Assembly: GCF_002959855.1 (NCBI RefSeq)
Contig: NZ_PPDB01000007.1
Span: forward strand, 558,001 to 622,000
Length of the DNA stretch: 64,000 bases
From: Veillonella denticariosi JCM 15641
GTDB lineage: Bacteria > Bacillota > Negativicutes > Veillonellales > Veillonellaceae
Direction: 5' to 3'
Shown here: in pieces, positions 36,983 to 46,257 of the stretch
Layout: the number at the start of each line of letters is the position of its first letter
Position numbering within the stretch: the first letter of the stretch is position 1
Notes under the pieces: generated by a model
Seen by the model: only the letters and a program-made list of their open reading frames with translations
Database searches by the model: none
What the model was told of the DNA's origin: nothing
Program-made: the position numbers and the translations under genes

Positions 36983-38884
36983 TTATTTACACAATGCATC
37001 GGTATTAACGGAAACAATTTTCTCACCTTTTTTATTGTATAAATGAGTAGCACATGCTAAACATGGGTCGAAGGAGTGAATTACCTTCAGGATTTCCAAC
37101 GGTTTATCCGCAATTTTTACCTTCGTGTCTATCATGGCGTCTTCGTACGCTCCATGTTCATTAGCAGCCGTCTTCGGACATGCATTCCATGTGGACGGCA
37201 CAATACATTGATAATTCGCGGAGCGACCGTCCTTGATGTGAATCCAGTGGCCCAAGCCGCCACGGGGTGCATCTACAAGACCAACGCCCTTCGCATCCGG
37301 TGCCCATGTATTAGGGTCGAACTTAGTCATATCCGCTACGGCGGTATCACCGTTCTTGATATTTGCAACGAGCTTATTAAAGAAATATTGGCTCATATTT
37401 GCCGCTACTTGCGCATCAAGGCCACGACATGCTGTACGACCCACCATGGTCGTCATCCATACATGTGCAGGTACGCCCAATACCTGAGATACGGTATCTA
37501 TTTGACGGACTATCATGGATTCCGCCCAGGTCGGATCCTTGATGATACCTTGTTTTACCTTTGTGTATACGACGATATATTTCGCTAATGGGCCCACCTC
37601 TGCTGTCTTACCTTTGAAAGTAGGCGATTTGATCCAGGAATATTTCTTATCTTCGTCGAGGAATTCCCATTTTTCTTTCGTCCCCGATTTAGGGCCGGTA
37701 AACTTAGGGTCCGTAACACCATCAATAGGATGAAGAGAACTTTCACCATTCGGATAAGTAAACCAGGAATGATCCACCTCTTCACTGAGATATTGAGGAT
37801 CCATGAAATCCTTGCCTTCCAAGTTGATAAAAGTCGCTTTATCGACACCGAGGCCGAAGTTTTCTACCACACCATTCGAGCGGACAACACATTTTTTATG
37901 GTAATCGCCGTCAGAAATGCCGCTATAGGATTCATCAGGATAATCACCATAGGACATTACACGTTTTTTAGCAAGGCCGCCACCGTCAATCATGCCTTTT
38001 TCCACGTAGATTTTGCCGATAGCCAACAGATCAGGCACATAGAAATTATCCACCAAATCCTTCGTCAAGGAGATGGATTGTTCCACCGCCGCAAGGCGTT
38101 GTGTATTGATAGGAGCATTCATGTCATTCATGGAAATGGCACAAGGCATACCGCCTACGATGTAATGCGGATGCGGATTCTTACCGCCGAACACAACATG
38201 AGGAATGACGATATCCCGTTGACGATCCAGAATATTCAAATAATGAGCTATACCCATTAAATGTACTTCAGGAGGCAATAAATTATAGTCCGGATGGTCC
38301 CACCATTGAGCGGAAAAAATACCCAGCTGACCGGATTCAACAATTTTCTTAATTTTTTGCTGTACCGCTGTATAGTAAGCGGTAGTCGCTTTAGGAAATT
38401 CCTTAGGATATGCGGAATCCTTTGACGCTGTTTCAGCCGGAGCAAGTCCTCCTATATTATACGTAGCCAACACATCATTCTGTAATTGAGCCGTTTTTGC
38501 CGGATCCGCATTGAGCGCCGCTACAGGGCTGACCCAGTCCAGAGCATGCAAATGATAAAAGTGTACGATATGGTCATGCACATCTAAGCAGCTGTGCATG
38601 ATATTGCGGATATAGTTCGCATTTTTAGGAATGGAAATGCCCACCGCATCCTCTACGGCCCGCAATGCGGCCAGTGCATGCGTACTTGTACATACGCCGC
38701 AAATACGTTGTACGAAAGCCCAAAGATCACGGGGGTCGCGGTCTTTAGCAACAAGTTCAATACCACGCCAAGCCGTACCCGAGGATAATGCGTCCTCTAC
38801 CTTACCGCTACCTTCATCTACCTTTATCTCCACCCGCAAATGACCTTCAATACGGGAAATCGGATCTACTACTACGCGTTTCAT
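36983..38884 (-). CDS. hyaB: [NiFe]-hydrogenase large subunit
   Basis: 633 residues, longer than many homologues. The Ni-Fe site ligands are present in both conserved pairs: RICGVCTSTHA (L1) near residue 62 and SFDPCLACATH near the C-terminus, followed by a 19-residue tail LYNKKGEKIVSVN... that HyaD should remove. The start ATG 38884 shares its A with the hyaA stop (TAATG). Catalyses H2 oxidation at the periplasmic side with HyaA. Confidence 0.96.
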   Translation of the reverse strand: MKRVVVDPISRIEGHLRVEIKVDEGSGKVEDALSSGTAWRGIELVAKDRDPRDLWAFVQRICGVCTSTHALAALRAVEDAVGISIPKNANYIRNIMHSCLDVHDHIVHFYHLHALDWVSPVAALNADPAKTAQLQNDVLATYNIGGLAPAETASKDSAYPKEFPKATTAYYTAVQQKIKKIVESGQLGIFSAQWWDHPDYNLLPPEVHLMGIAHYLNILDRQRDIVIPHVVFGGKNPHPHYIVGGMPCAISMNDMNAPINTQRLAAVEQSISLTKDLVDNFYVPDLLAIGKIYVEKGMIDGGGLAKKRVMSYGDYPDESYSGISDGDYHKKCVVRSNGVVENFGLGVDKATFINLEGKDFMDPQYLSEEVDHSWFTYPNGESSLHPIDGVTDPKFTGPKSGTKEKWEFLDEDKKYSWIKSPTFKGKTAEVGPLAKYIVVYTKVKQGIIKDPTWAESMIVRQIDTVSQVLGVPAHVWMTTMVGRTACRGLDAQVAANMSQYFFNKLVANIKNGDTAVADMTKFDPNTWAPDAKGVGLVDAPRGGLGHWIHIKDGRSANYQCIVPSTWNACPKTAANEHGAYEDAMIDTKVKIADKPLEILKVIHSFDPCLACATHLYNKKGEKIVSVNTDALCK

Positions 38885-40023
38885 TAGTGACTTCCTCCAT
38901 TATTGTGCTTTTCTTCATCCCACTTGCCGCTTTCTTTCAAGCGTTTTTCCTCCTGGATATCATTGTACTTATTACGGGCAAGGGTTGCCGCACCGTGTAC
39001 AATAACCGCCGCAGTAGCACCGACGGCGGCTACCGTGCCGATTGTATCGGCCGTTGTAATGGTGTTCGCCAACGGAATATCCGGCAAGCGTTTATAGAAT
39101 ACATCATTATCCCAGAACCCCTTTTCAGAACAGCCGATACAGCCGTGACCGGATTGAATCGGATAGGACAGACCGTTCCACCAGCGCAAATTACCACAGG
39201 AATTATATGTCTGGGGTCCGCGGCAGCCTACCTTATATAAGCACCAGCCCGCTTTAGATGCATCATCGTCAAACTTTTCAACAAAGAGACCGGAATCAAA
39301 GAAAGCACGACGATAGCATGTATCATGGATACGATTACCGTAGAATTGTTTAGGACGCCCTTGAGAATCAAGCGGCGGAATTTGCCCGAACAATGCATAA
39401 TGCATGACTACACCTGTCATAACCTCAGGAATCGGAGGGCACCCCGGCACCTTGATAATCGGTTTTCCCGATACGACGGAAGACACGGATACCGTATTTG
39501 TCGGATTCGGTTTAGCCGCTTGAATACCGCCCCAGGATGCACAGGATCCGTATTCGATAATAGCCGCAGCCCCTTTAGCACATTCCAATAGAGACTGTTT
39601 AAATGTACGACCTCCTACGGTACAGTAGACGCCATCTTCATCAAGAGGAACACCCCCTTCAACAGCCAAAATGTATTTACCGGCCTTCTCCGTAATCAGT
39701 TTCTCCAAATGCTCCTCTAAAGGGGCTCCGGATGCGGCCGCTAATGTATCATCATATTCGAGAGAAATCATATTCAAGATAACATCCGATGCAAACGGTG
39801 AGGATGAACGGATAAAAGCTTCACTACAACCTGTACATTCATGACCATGCAACCAGATTACCGTAGGTAATTCAGTCGTTTCAGCCGCTTTTACAACGGT
39901 GTCCAGCATCGTTGGCGGCAATCCTAAAATAGCTGTGAGCGCTACACAGGATTTCATAAATGTGCGTCGACTCAAACGTCGCTCCTGGAAGAGTGTCCAT
40001 AAACTGTTTACACGATTCTTCAC
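38884..40023 (-). CDS. hyaA: [NiFe]-hydrogenase small subunit, Tat-exported
   Basis: 379 residues from GTG 40023, which has AAGGAGG nine bases upstream; the frame runs on to a TTG at 40056 without RBS. Twin-arginine signal LSRRTFMKSCVALTAILGLPP, then iron-sulfur ligands CTGCSEAF, VEGGVP region, CASWGG, GCPPIP and the C-terminal HDTCYRR, GWCLYKVGCRGPQTYNSC and GCIGC motifs for the distal clusters, and a C-terminal membrane anchor near residue 350. Carries electrons from the Ni-Fe site to HyaC. Opens the hya operon. Confidence 0.95.
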   Translation of the reverse strand: MKNRVNSLWTLFQERRLSRRTFMKSCVALTAILGLPPTMLDTVVKAAETTELPTVIWLHGHECTGCSEAFIRSSSPFASDVILNMISLEYDDTLAAASGAPLEEHLEKLITEKAGKYILAVEGGVPLDEDGVYCTVGGRTFKQSLLECAKGAAAIIEYGSCASWGGIQAAKPNPTNTVSVSSVVSGKPIIKVPGCPPIPEVMTGVVMHYALFGQIPPLDSQGRPKQFYGNRIHDTCYRRAFFDSGLFVEKFDDDASKAGWCLYKVGCRGPQTYNSCGNLRWWNGLSYPIQSGHGCIGCSEKGFWDNDVFYKRLPDIPLANTITTADTIGTVAAVGATAAVIVHGAATLARNKYNDIQEEKRLKESGKWDEEKHNNGGSH

Positions 40024-40104
40024 GGAATATAGCCTCCTTACAACAACTTTGCGCAATGTATATATTACTTAATAAACTACAACTATTCTTGCATTTATAT
40101 TGCT

Positions 40105-40133
40105 ATTATAACATCTCCACACTATTTTAAACA
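40105..40133 (-). promoter_or_regulatory. Candidate promoter of the hya operon
   Basis: TGTTTA (40133-40128), 17-base spacer, TATAAT (40110-40105) on the minus strand, giving a leader of about 75 bases before GTG 40023. Confidence 0.55.
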
Positions 40134-40159
40134 GTAAAAAGCCTCATAGCATAAAGAAA

Positions 40160-40200
40160 GAACTGTATACAAGAGTAATGATATATCCTGCATACAGTTC
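40160..40200 (-). terminator. Terminator of the thioredoxin gene
   Basis: Minus-strand GAACTGTAT pairs with ATACAGTTC around a loop of 23 bases that itself can fold; TTTCTTTAT follows. It separates trx from the hya promoter. Confidence 0.6.
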
Positions 40201-40238
40201 CGTATCATCTGGTTTTATAAAAACCTTCAGTTATTAAA

Positions 40239-40571
40239 TTATTTGATTGCTTCTCTAATGAGCTCTTCAAGAATGTCAGCTTTCTTATAGCCCACAAGAG
40301 AATCGAGCATTTTACCGTCCCGGAAAAATACCAAGGATGGAATGCCGTCAATATCTTCTTTCAGCAAAATACCTCGTAGATTTTTATCCTCCGCATCAAC
40401 GGTGAAAAACTGTACTTCACCTTTTAATTTTTCGGCTACCGCATCCACCTCGGGACGCATAACGATGCAGGGTTCACACCAACCTGCCCAGAAATCAACA
40501 ATAGTCAAACCTTTGGAGCCAAGTACTTTTTCATCAAATTCTTGTACACTAGTAATCGCTGTAATTGCCAT
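40239..40571 (-). CDS. Thioredoxin with CEPC active site
   Basis: 110 residues, one thioredoxin domain. The active site is FWAGWCEPCIVMRPE, where the canonical WCGPC carries Glu instead of Gly between the cysteines. The cis-proline is in DGIPSLVFFRDG. No signal peptide, so cytosolic. AGGAG precedes ATG 40571. The C-E-P-C dipeptide should shift redox potential or partner choice; it lies upstream of the hydrogenase operon but is separately terminated. It probably still acts as a disulfide reductase. Confidence 0.9.
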   Translation of the reverse strand: MAITAITSVQEFDEKVLGSKGLTIVDFWAGWCEPCIVMRPEVDAVAEKLKGEVQFFTVDAEDKNLRGILLKEDIDGIPSLVFFRDGKMLDSLVGYKKADILEELIREAIK

Positions 40572-40637
40572 GAAGTTCTCCTAACAAAGTCTTAAATCAT
40601 ATATACAATAATTCGTTTTCTAATAATGAAACAAGCA

Positions 40638-40984
40638 ATCAATAAGCCGAGTTCTGTTCCGCTTGCGCGGTGACGATTATCTTTCTAGGCGCACAGTCGC
40701 CTGTACGCTCGAGCGACACAACCCGAAAGGTAGGCGGGACCACCCTTAACCCTTTTCTATTCGGTCTTGCTCCGGATGGGGTTTACCGAGCCAGCCTGTT
40801 ACCAGACTGCTGGTGAGCTCTTACCTCACCTTTCCACCCTTACCACTGATGTGGCGGTTTCCGTTTCTATGGCACTTTCCCTAAGGTCACCCTCGCCAGA
40901 CGTTATCTGGCATCCTGCCCTATGGAGCTCGGACTTTCCTCGAATCCAACGGACTCGCAACCGTCTTTCATACTTGCTTCACTT
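40638..40984 (-). ncRNA. rnpB: RNase P RNA (type A)
   Basis: The minus strand shows the universal landmarks: GAGGAAAGTCCGAGCTCC near the 5' end (P4 and flanks), GCCACATCAGTGG-type P8/P9 region, AAACCCCATCCGGAGCAAGACC (P15 loop, tRNA CCA contact) and ACAGAACTCGGCTTAT at the 3' end. Length about 347 bases. A TATGAT box (40996-40991) lies just upstream. Catalytic RNA of the tRNA 5'-processing enzyme. End positions are approximate by about 10 bases. Confidence 0.95.
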
Positions 40985-41059
40985 CAGTTTATCATAGCAG
41001 TACTATATCACGCAAGAACAAGGGGGTTGTGAAAGTCTCGAAAAAGATATGCTCTCACA

Positions 41060-42163
41060 TTATAAAAAGAAAAAGTCCTGTTGTTCTCCATAAGCGTGAA
41101 CAGGAACCTCCAATGAGGAGGCCTCTAAATACTCACGTAAACCGTAAGCCACGATGGATTCCGTACCGAAATGACCGGCGTCTACAACGAGAATTCCCGA
41201 TTCTTTCGCCAGTTGTGCATCATGATACTTTACATCGCCTGTCACATAGGCATCAACCTTATGTCGAGCCGCATCCTTGATAAACTCGGCTCCGGCACCG
41301 GAACAAAGTGCGACGGTCTGAATCTTCTCCGGCACTACACCGCAAAAGCGGATATTCGCATCGGGCAAAGCCTCCTGCACCCATTCGCGAAATGTATCCA
41401 TCTTTAATGCGTTCGGCAATCTGCCTATGCGTCCTAAATATTGAATCGCTCCGTTCGGTTCAGCCAAAGATACGACTTCATAAGCCACCTCTTCATAAGG
41501 ATGCGCCTCTTTCATAGCCATCAAAACAGCATTGAAATTCGTAGCATCCACAATCGCATTGATTTGTACCTCCGGCACAATAGTCATCGTCCCCGCTTCG
41601 CCGATGACAGGATGAGACTGATCATTTCCTCTGAATCGCCCTTCTCCGTTCACGCTGAAACTGCAATAATCGTAATTTCCGATTCGACCGGCACCGGCCT
41701 CTCCCATGGCGATACGCACCGCATCAGCTGCATCTTCAGGTACGAAGGTGGATATCTTATACAGCACATCTTCTCCGGTTTTAATAAACCCTTGTATATC
41801 TATGAGTCCCAACCGTTCCGCCAACATATCATTCAATCCCCCCGGTGCGATATCAAGATTTGTATGAGCACTATATACGGCGATTTGATTGGTAATCAAC
41901 ATTTCAATCATTCGTCCCAGAGCCGTATCCGAAGACACCTGTTTAAGACCTTTAAAAATCAACGGATGATGACTGACAATAAGATTGCAATTATGTTCTA
42001 CCGCATACTCGATTGCCTCCGTCGTCACGTCCAACGTCGTAAGAATACCTTTAACAACCGTCTTTCGATTGCCTACCATAAGGCCTACATTATCCCATGA
42101 CTCCGCATAAGACCGAGGTGCCAGCCGTTCCATCACATCTATAACATGTTGAACAGTTGTCAT
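41060..42163 (-). CDS. Nif3-like dinuclear metal-centre protein (YqfO type)
   Basis: 367 residues from ATG 42163 (AAAGGTGT upstream). Typical two-domain Nif3 core with inserted PII-like YqfO domain: SYAESWDNVGLMVGN, NCNLIVSHHPLIFKGLK and AYSAHTNLDIAPGGLNDMLA for metal ligands in the first half. The central part (VYKISTFVPEDAADAVRIAMGEAG... with HPYEEVAYEVV) is the inserted domain. The C-terminal part has AYVTGDVKYHDAQ and VVDAGHFGTE. The enzymatic role is uncertain (GTP cyclohydrolase-like claims exist). It forms a conserved pair with trmK, 138 bases downstream of that gene's stop. Confidence 0.9.
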   Translation of the reverse strand: MTTVQHVIDVMERLAPRSYAESWDNVGLMVGNRKTVVKGILTTLDVTTEAIEYAVEHNCNLIVSHHPLIFKGLKQVSSDTALGRMIEMLITNQIAVYSAHTNLDIAPGGLNDMLAERLGLIDIQGFIKTGEDVLYKISTFVPEDAADAVRIAMGEAGAGRIGNYDYCSFSVNGEGRFRGNDQSHPVIGEAGTMTIVPEVQINAIVDATNFNAVLMAMKEAHPYEEVAYEVVSLAEPNGAIQYLGRIGRLPNALKMDTFREWVQEALPDANIRFCGVVPEKIQTVALCSGAGAEFIKDAARHKVDAYVTGDVKYHDAQLAKESGILVVDAGHFGTESIVAYGLREYLEASSLEVPVHAYGEQQDFFFL

Positions 42164-42300
42164 TATAATCACACCTTTCCCTGAATTTACTAATTATATT
42201 TGATTTTAACAAAATACTATATGATGTTAATGAATACAGTTTTAAAACCATAAATGAACGCCTATACATTTAATTGAGCTGTACAGAAATTCCAAACTAT

Positions 42301-43023
42301 TTACAACAATGTCCTTAAGTACGCGATTTCCCCAGCGAGTTCTTTATATTTATCCGTATGACTCAACGCATCCGTCATTCCGTTCAACGCACATTGGCGC
42401 TGATATATCAGATATTCTATATATGTATTCCATAGCGGTGGACGCTCTTGTTCAAGCAGCGCTCCGATGGACCACAGCAGAGAATGCTCTGAAAGCTCAG
42501 CATATATATCTGGATACTCGGCTATACCTGTATAGGACTCGACACAATCATCGCGAACGGCTAAAAACGCCGTATATAATTTGCCGTTATCCTCTACGAT
42601 GACTTCAAGAACGATTATATATCCCTTTTGCACCATATATTGGCGCAATTCTTTTTGACCGTTTTGCGGCTGCAGCACATAAAACTCCAACGGCTCCGGC
42701 CCCGCATCCACGATATCCCGAATCAGAAAGCCTCCCATACCGCAACAGATGGCCCCCGTCAATTCGCCTCGTTTCGTGACTTTCAGGCCATCGCCCAGAC
42801 GACAGTCGATACGCTCTTGCAGATTACACGACTCTACATAAGCCCTGGCCGAAGCAAGAGGCCCCTTATGAACATCTCCGGCAATGACAAAGTCCGCCCG
42901 ATTACGGTTAATCAGCTCCACCGCCAAATAACCGTGATCAGTTCCGATATCAGCTATAGCTCGTGCCTTCGGAACGATGGAAAACACCGCTTCCAAACGA
43001 TCCATCATTGGTCTAGGTTCCAT
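42301..43023 (-). CDS. trmK: tRNA adenine-22 N1-methyltransferase TrmK
   Basis: 240 residues. Rossmann-like SAM fold: VPKARAIADIGTDHGYLAVELI (motif I), FVIAGDVHKGPLASA, IDCRLGDGLKV and GAICCGMGGFLIRDI, then FYVLQPQNGQKELRQYM. This matches YqfN/TrmK, which makes m1A22 in tRNA. The genetic pairing with the Nif3 gene is conserved in Firmicutes. The start could be ATG 43023 or MDRLEAV a few codons in. Confidence 0.92.
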   Translation of the reverse strand: MEPRPMMDRLEAVFSIVPKARAIADIGTDHGYLAVELINRNRADFVIAGDVHKGPLASARAYVESCNLQERIDCRLGDGLKVTKRGELTGAICCGMGGFLIRDIVDAGPEPLEFYVLQPQNGQKELRQYMVQKGYIIVLEVIVEDNGKLYTAFLAVRDDCVESYTGIAEYPDIYAELSEHSLLWSIGALLEQERPPLWNTYIEYLIYQRQCALNGMTDALSHTDKYKELAGEIAYLRTLL

Positions 43024-43213
43024 ATATTTTCCTTATTATCAGTAAATAACAACTCTACCAGTTCAAATCTATAAAACTTGTATTTTAAATACACTGTATG
43101 ATTCAAATACGTCGCGCTATTTTAACATCATCATATATAGATCAAATATATAAATTATGTTCATATATAAAAATAACCGCCCTTGAAGTCTCAAGGACGG
43201 TACATGTCATAAG

Positions 43214-43288
43214 TGGTGGGCCCACCTGGGATCGAACCAGGGACCGACCGGTTATGAGCCGGTTGCTCTACCCCTGAGCTATAGGCCC
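43214..43288 (-). tRNA. tRNA with CAU anticodon (Ile2 or elongator Met)
   Basis: 75 bases with encoded CCA. Acceptor GGGCCTA pairs with TGGGCCC (T-G wobble), D-arm GCTC/GAGC, anticodon stem ACCGG/CCGGT with loop CTCATAA, T-arm CCTGG-TTCGATC-CCAGG. Anticodon CAU. The GGGCC acceptor end and CTCATAA loop resemble tRNA-Ile2, whose C34 becomes lysidine by TilS; an elongator Met is possible. Transcribed from the minus strand between trmK and folE. Confidence 0.93.
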
Positions 43289-43350
43289 ACAGTTAATTTC
43301 TAGCTCATTAATTATACCGAATCCCATAAGTATCCGTCAAGCGGACTTAA

Positions 43351-43914
43351 TCAGGACTCTTTAATCAGCATAAATCGTTGAATCATACCGTCCTCATTAA
43401 ATACGCCCTTCGTAGCCAATGTCGTCGTTTTACTGTCCGTCGATTTAATACCGCGGGCACTCATACAACTATGCGATGACGTAATATGAACGATGACGTC
43501 CTCGGACCCCGTCGCCATAGAGATGACCTCGGCGATATCCTCTCCGATTTTTTCCTGCAACTGTAATCGTTTACAGCACATTTCCGCAATGCGCGGCACC
43601 TTGGATAAACCGATAACGCGGCCTTTCGGAATATATCCGATGCTGATGCTCATATCATACATGAGCGCCATATGGTGTTCGCAGTGAGAGAAACACGTAA
43701 TATTCTTAACGACCACCATCTGATCAGTATCTACGGGAAAGGTTTTTCCATACATTTCGGCAATTTCCGCGTTGGTATACCGAATCCCTTCATATACCTC
43801 CGCCATCATCTGAGCAACGCGCTTCGGCGTTTCTACCAGCCCCGCACGATCGGGATCTTCCCCTAACGCTTCCAAGAGCTGATACACTAGTGATTCGATT
43901 TTTTCCGTGTCCAT
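43351..43914 (-). CDS. folE: GTP cyclohydrolase I
   Basis: 187 residues from ATG 43914, which is one base after the queE stop. Contains EDPDRAGLVETPKRVAQMM, the zinc ligands in CFSHCEHHMALM and MCCKRLQLQEKIG, and the HITSSHSCMSARGIK motif. Makes dihydroneopterin triphosphate from GTP, the first step for folate and, here, for queuosine precursors. The operon order queD-queE-folE supports the preQ0 role. Confidence 0.96.
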   Translation of the reverse strand: MDTEKIESLVYQLLEALGEDPDRAGLVETPKRVAQMMAEVYEGIRYTNAEIAEMYGKTFPVDTDQMVVVKNITCFSHCEHHMALMYDMSISIGYIPKGRVIGLSKVPRIAEMCCKRLQLQEKIGEDIAEVISMATGSEDVIVHITSSHSCMSARGIKSTDSKTTTLATKGVFNEDGMIQRFMLIKES

Positions 43915-43915
43915 A

Positions 43916-44623
43916 CTACACCCCCTTCGCATCAGGATCCCAGATGAACTTGTGAATTTGCAGCTGAAATCTCACATTCTGTAAATTATGCGCTTTCATA
44001 TATTCAATAATCGAGGTCGCCTCAATTTGTCCCCAGACGGGCGACACATAAATATGCGCCTCTGTCATATGTGCTGCGAGGATATGACGCATACAATCCA
44101 AGTCTTCAGGGGTACCGACCACAAATTTGATGAGATCCCGCTCGGTAGCCGCCTTGAATATATCGAGATTCATAGACTTCTCCGCCAAAGACGACGGTGT
44201 CTTGTAATCATAGGTGAACCATACATTATCCCTTTGAAAGCTCGGTACGATAGTACCGTTCGTCTCGATATTGAAATCATATGGCATCGTATCATGTGAA
44301 TAAATTTCATCCTCACGCTCTGATACACAAGATTCGGAAGATTCACTGCGACGTGTCAGCTCATCAATAAGCGCAATAACTTCTCGTTCCTGCAGTAAAG
44401 GCTCGCCACCGGTAATGGTGATGCGATGATTACCTAAACTTTCAATGGTATCGGCTACCTCTTGAACGAACATCTCTTTATACACACTGTCCGGTCCATA
44501 GCTATACTTTGTATCGCAATAGGAGCAGCGAATATTACAGTCATACAACCGCAGAAACGTCGTTAAGAAACCTTGACGACTGCCTTCGCCGTCGATAGAG
44601 GAAAAAATTTCAATCACGTTCAT
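43916..44623 (-). CDS. queE: 7-carboxy-7-deazaguanine synthase (radical SAM)
   Basis: 235 residues from ATG 44623, which lies inside the queD end (14-base overlap). Radical-SAM cluster motif C-x3-C-x2-C in CNIRCSYC; SAM-binding region ITITGGEPLLQE; substrate-binding N-terminal SIDGEGSRQG. Converts 6-carboxytetrahydropterin to CDG on the path to preQ0. An unusually acidic loop, RRSESSESCVSEREDE, is inserted mid-protein. Confidence 0.94.
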   Translation of the reverse strand: MNVIEIFSSIDGEGSRQGFLTTFLRLYDCNIRCSYCDTKYSYGPDSVYKEMFVQEVADTIESLGNHRITITGGEPLLQEREVIALIDELTRRSESSESCVSEREDEIYSHDTMPYDFNIETNGTIVPSFQRDNVWFTYDYKTPSSLAEKSMNLDIFKAATERDLIKFVVGTPEDLDCMRHILAAHMTEAHIYVSPVWGQIEATSIIEYMKAHNLQNVRFQLQIHKFIWDPDAKGV

Positions 44624-44948
44624 AAATCGCAACATTTCCTTCCGATTCCTGTACCTCTACCTTGAAACATTTCGATCCCAATTCATCGGCAATCCACTTC
44701 GCCATATTTTCCGCAGTGGAATTGATATCTCCCAGCATATCATTAATATGATGATGGTCCAGACGTCCGTGAATCTTTTCCTTTATAATCGTAAAGTCTA
44801 TGACCATACCGTTATGATCGAGTTCTTCTGAACGGGCATATACGGTAATAATCCAGTTATGTCCATGCAACTGCTGACACTTGCTGGGATAATCCAGTTT
44901 TAACTGATGAGATGCGCTCACCTCTAAACGCTTGCAAACTGTAAACAT
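44610..44948 (-). CDS. queD: 6-carboxytetrahydropterin synthase
   Basis: 112 residues. Zinc ligands and catalytic residues: SASHQL (His), YPSKCQQLHGHNW (Cys nucleophile and HGH) and LDHHHINDM. MVIDFTIIKEKIH and STAENMAKWIADEL are typical. Uses dihydroneopterin triphosphate from FolE to feed QueE. First gene of queD-queE-folE. Confidence 0.95.
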   Translation of the reverse strand: MFTVCKRLEVSASHQLKLDYPSKCQQLHGHNWIITVYARSEELDHNGMVIDFTIIKEKIHGRLDHHHINDMLGDINSTAENMAKWIADELGSKCFKVEVQESEGNVAIYERD

Positions 44949-44995
44949 CGAAACTCCTTTAGTCTACACATATAAATCACATTTATTATAACACG

Positions 44996-45052
44996 AAAAA
45001 TAGAGTCCCTCTCAAACAACTCCACAAAAGGCTTGAGAGAGACTCTATTTTG
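44996..45052 (-). terminator. rpoD terminator
   Basis: Minus-strand AAAATAGAGTCTCTCTCAAGC pairs with GTTTGAGAGGGACTCTATTTT, about 19 bp, followed by TTTTTC. It lies immediately past the rpoD stop. Confidence 0.9.
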
Positions 45053-45055
45053 TTC

Positions 45056-46231
45056 TTATAAGAAGTCTTTAATCTTATCGCGTTTTCCGCGGTTTCGTAA
45101 CTTCGTTAAGGCCTTGCCTTCAATCTGACGAATACGTTCTCTCGTAACATTGAAATGTTGTCCCACTTCTTCAAGAGTCCGAGGTTTACCATCCTTCAAC
45201 CCGAAACGCAGAATCAACACCTGCTGTTCCCGATCCGTTAAGCATGTGAATACGTCTTCTATCTGCTCCTGCAACAAAATGTAGCTTGCCGCATCATCCG
45301 GAGCGATCGCATCCTGATCCTCGATGAAGTCCCCCAAATGGGAGTCTTCCTCTTCACCGATCGGCGTTTCCAACGATACCGGTTCCTGTGCAATCTTCTG
45401 AATTTCACGCACGCGCTCTACGGTAATGCCCATGCCTTCCGCAATTTCCTCAGGCAACGGCTCACGGCCCTTATCCTGGAGTAATTGTCTGGAGATACGA
45501 ATCAATTTATTGATGGTTTCCACCATATGCACCGGAATACGAATGGTGCGAGCCTGATCCGCAATGGCACGCGTAATGGCTTGACGAATCCACCATGTAG
45601 CATAGGTGGAGAACTTATACCCCTTCGTATAATCAAATTTATCCACCGCTTTAATAAGACCGAGATTACCTTCCTGAATCAAATCCAAGAACAACATGCC
45701 TCGACCCACATAACGTTTCGCGATACTCACAACGAGACGCAAGTTCGCATCAACCAACTTCTTCTTAGCCTTTTTACTGAGTTGAATTTCCTTATAGGTA
45801 GCATCTTCCTCGGCACCGGCTTCAATCTGCTTCGCCAACACGATTTCTTCGTCGGCCGATAACAATGGAACACGCCCGATTTCCTTGAGGTACATACGCA
45901 CCGGATCATCGATATTTACACCGGAATCCACGCTGAGATCGATGGAAATATGTTTTTCACTCGCACCGTTTTCCTCATCATCTTCACCATCATCCGGCTC
46001 AATCGGATTATCATCTTCATGATCATCGTCCGCATCCACATCGGATACGATATCAATATTAAGCTTACCCAGAGTAGTATAAATGTCATCTAATTGTTCT
46101 GCAGTGAGATCCGATTGCTCGTGAAGAGCATCTGAAATCTCTGATTGTGTCAACACACCGGTCTTTCGGCCTTTTTCAAGAAGTTGTTCCACAATCTCCT
46201 CAATTTGACTTTTTTGTACTTTCTTAGCCAC
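45056..46231 (-). CDS. rpoD: Primary sigma factor RpoD (SigA)
   Basis: 391 residues. Region 1.1-like N-terminus ([16 protein letters not shown]...[10 protein letters not shown]) and an acidic linker rich in D/E (about 55-95). Region 1.2 [21 protein letters not shown]. Region 2 [40 protein letters not shown] and [30 protein letters not shown]. Region 4 [29 protein letters not shown]... ending [19 protein letters not shown]. It directs most promoters. Follows dnaG by 27 bases. Confidence 0.97.
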   Translation of the reverse strand: MAKKVQKSQIEEIVEQLLEKGRKTGVLTQSEISDALHEQSDLTAEQLDDIYTTLGKLNIDIVSDVDADDDHEDDNPIEPDDGEDDEENGASEKHISIDLSVDSGVNIDDPVRMYLKEIGRVPLLSADEEIVLAKQIEAGAEEDATYKEIQLSKKAKKKLVDANLRLVVSIAKRYVGRGMLFLDLIQEGNLGLIKAVDKFDYTKGYKFSTYATWWIRQAITRAIADQARTIRIPVHMVETINKLIRISRQLLQDKGREPLPEEIAEGMGITVERVREIQKIAQEPVSLETPIGEEEDSHLGDFIEDQDAIAPDDAASYILLQEQIEDVFTCLTDREQQVLILRFGLKDGKPRTLEEVGQHFNVTRERIRQIEGKALTKLRNRGKRDKIKDFL

Positions 46232-46257
46232 AGCGCTCTCCTTTATAATTTATTGAC

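Noticed and set aside
41441-42100. + strand open frame of 219 codons opposite the nif3 gene
   Set aside because: It is the shadow of a well-matched family on the other strand and has no RBS or domain.
43200-43300. tRNA as an integration site for a mobile element
   Set aside because: No integrase or partial tRNA duplicate was seen on either side; flanking genes are core.
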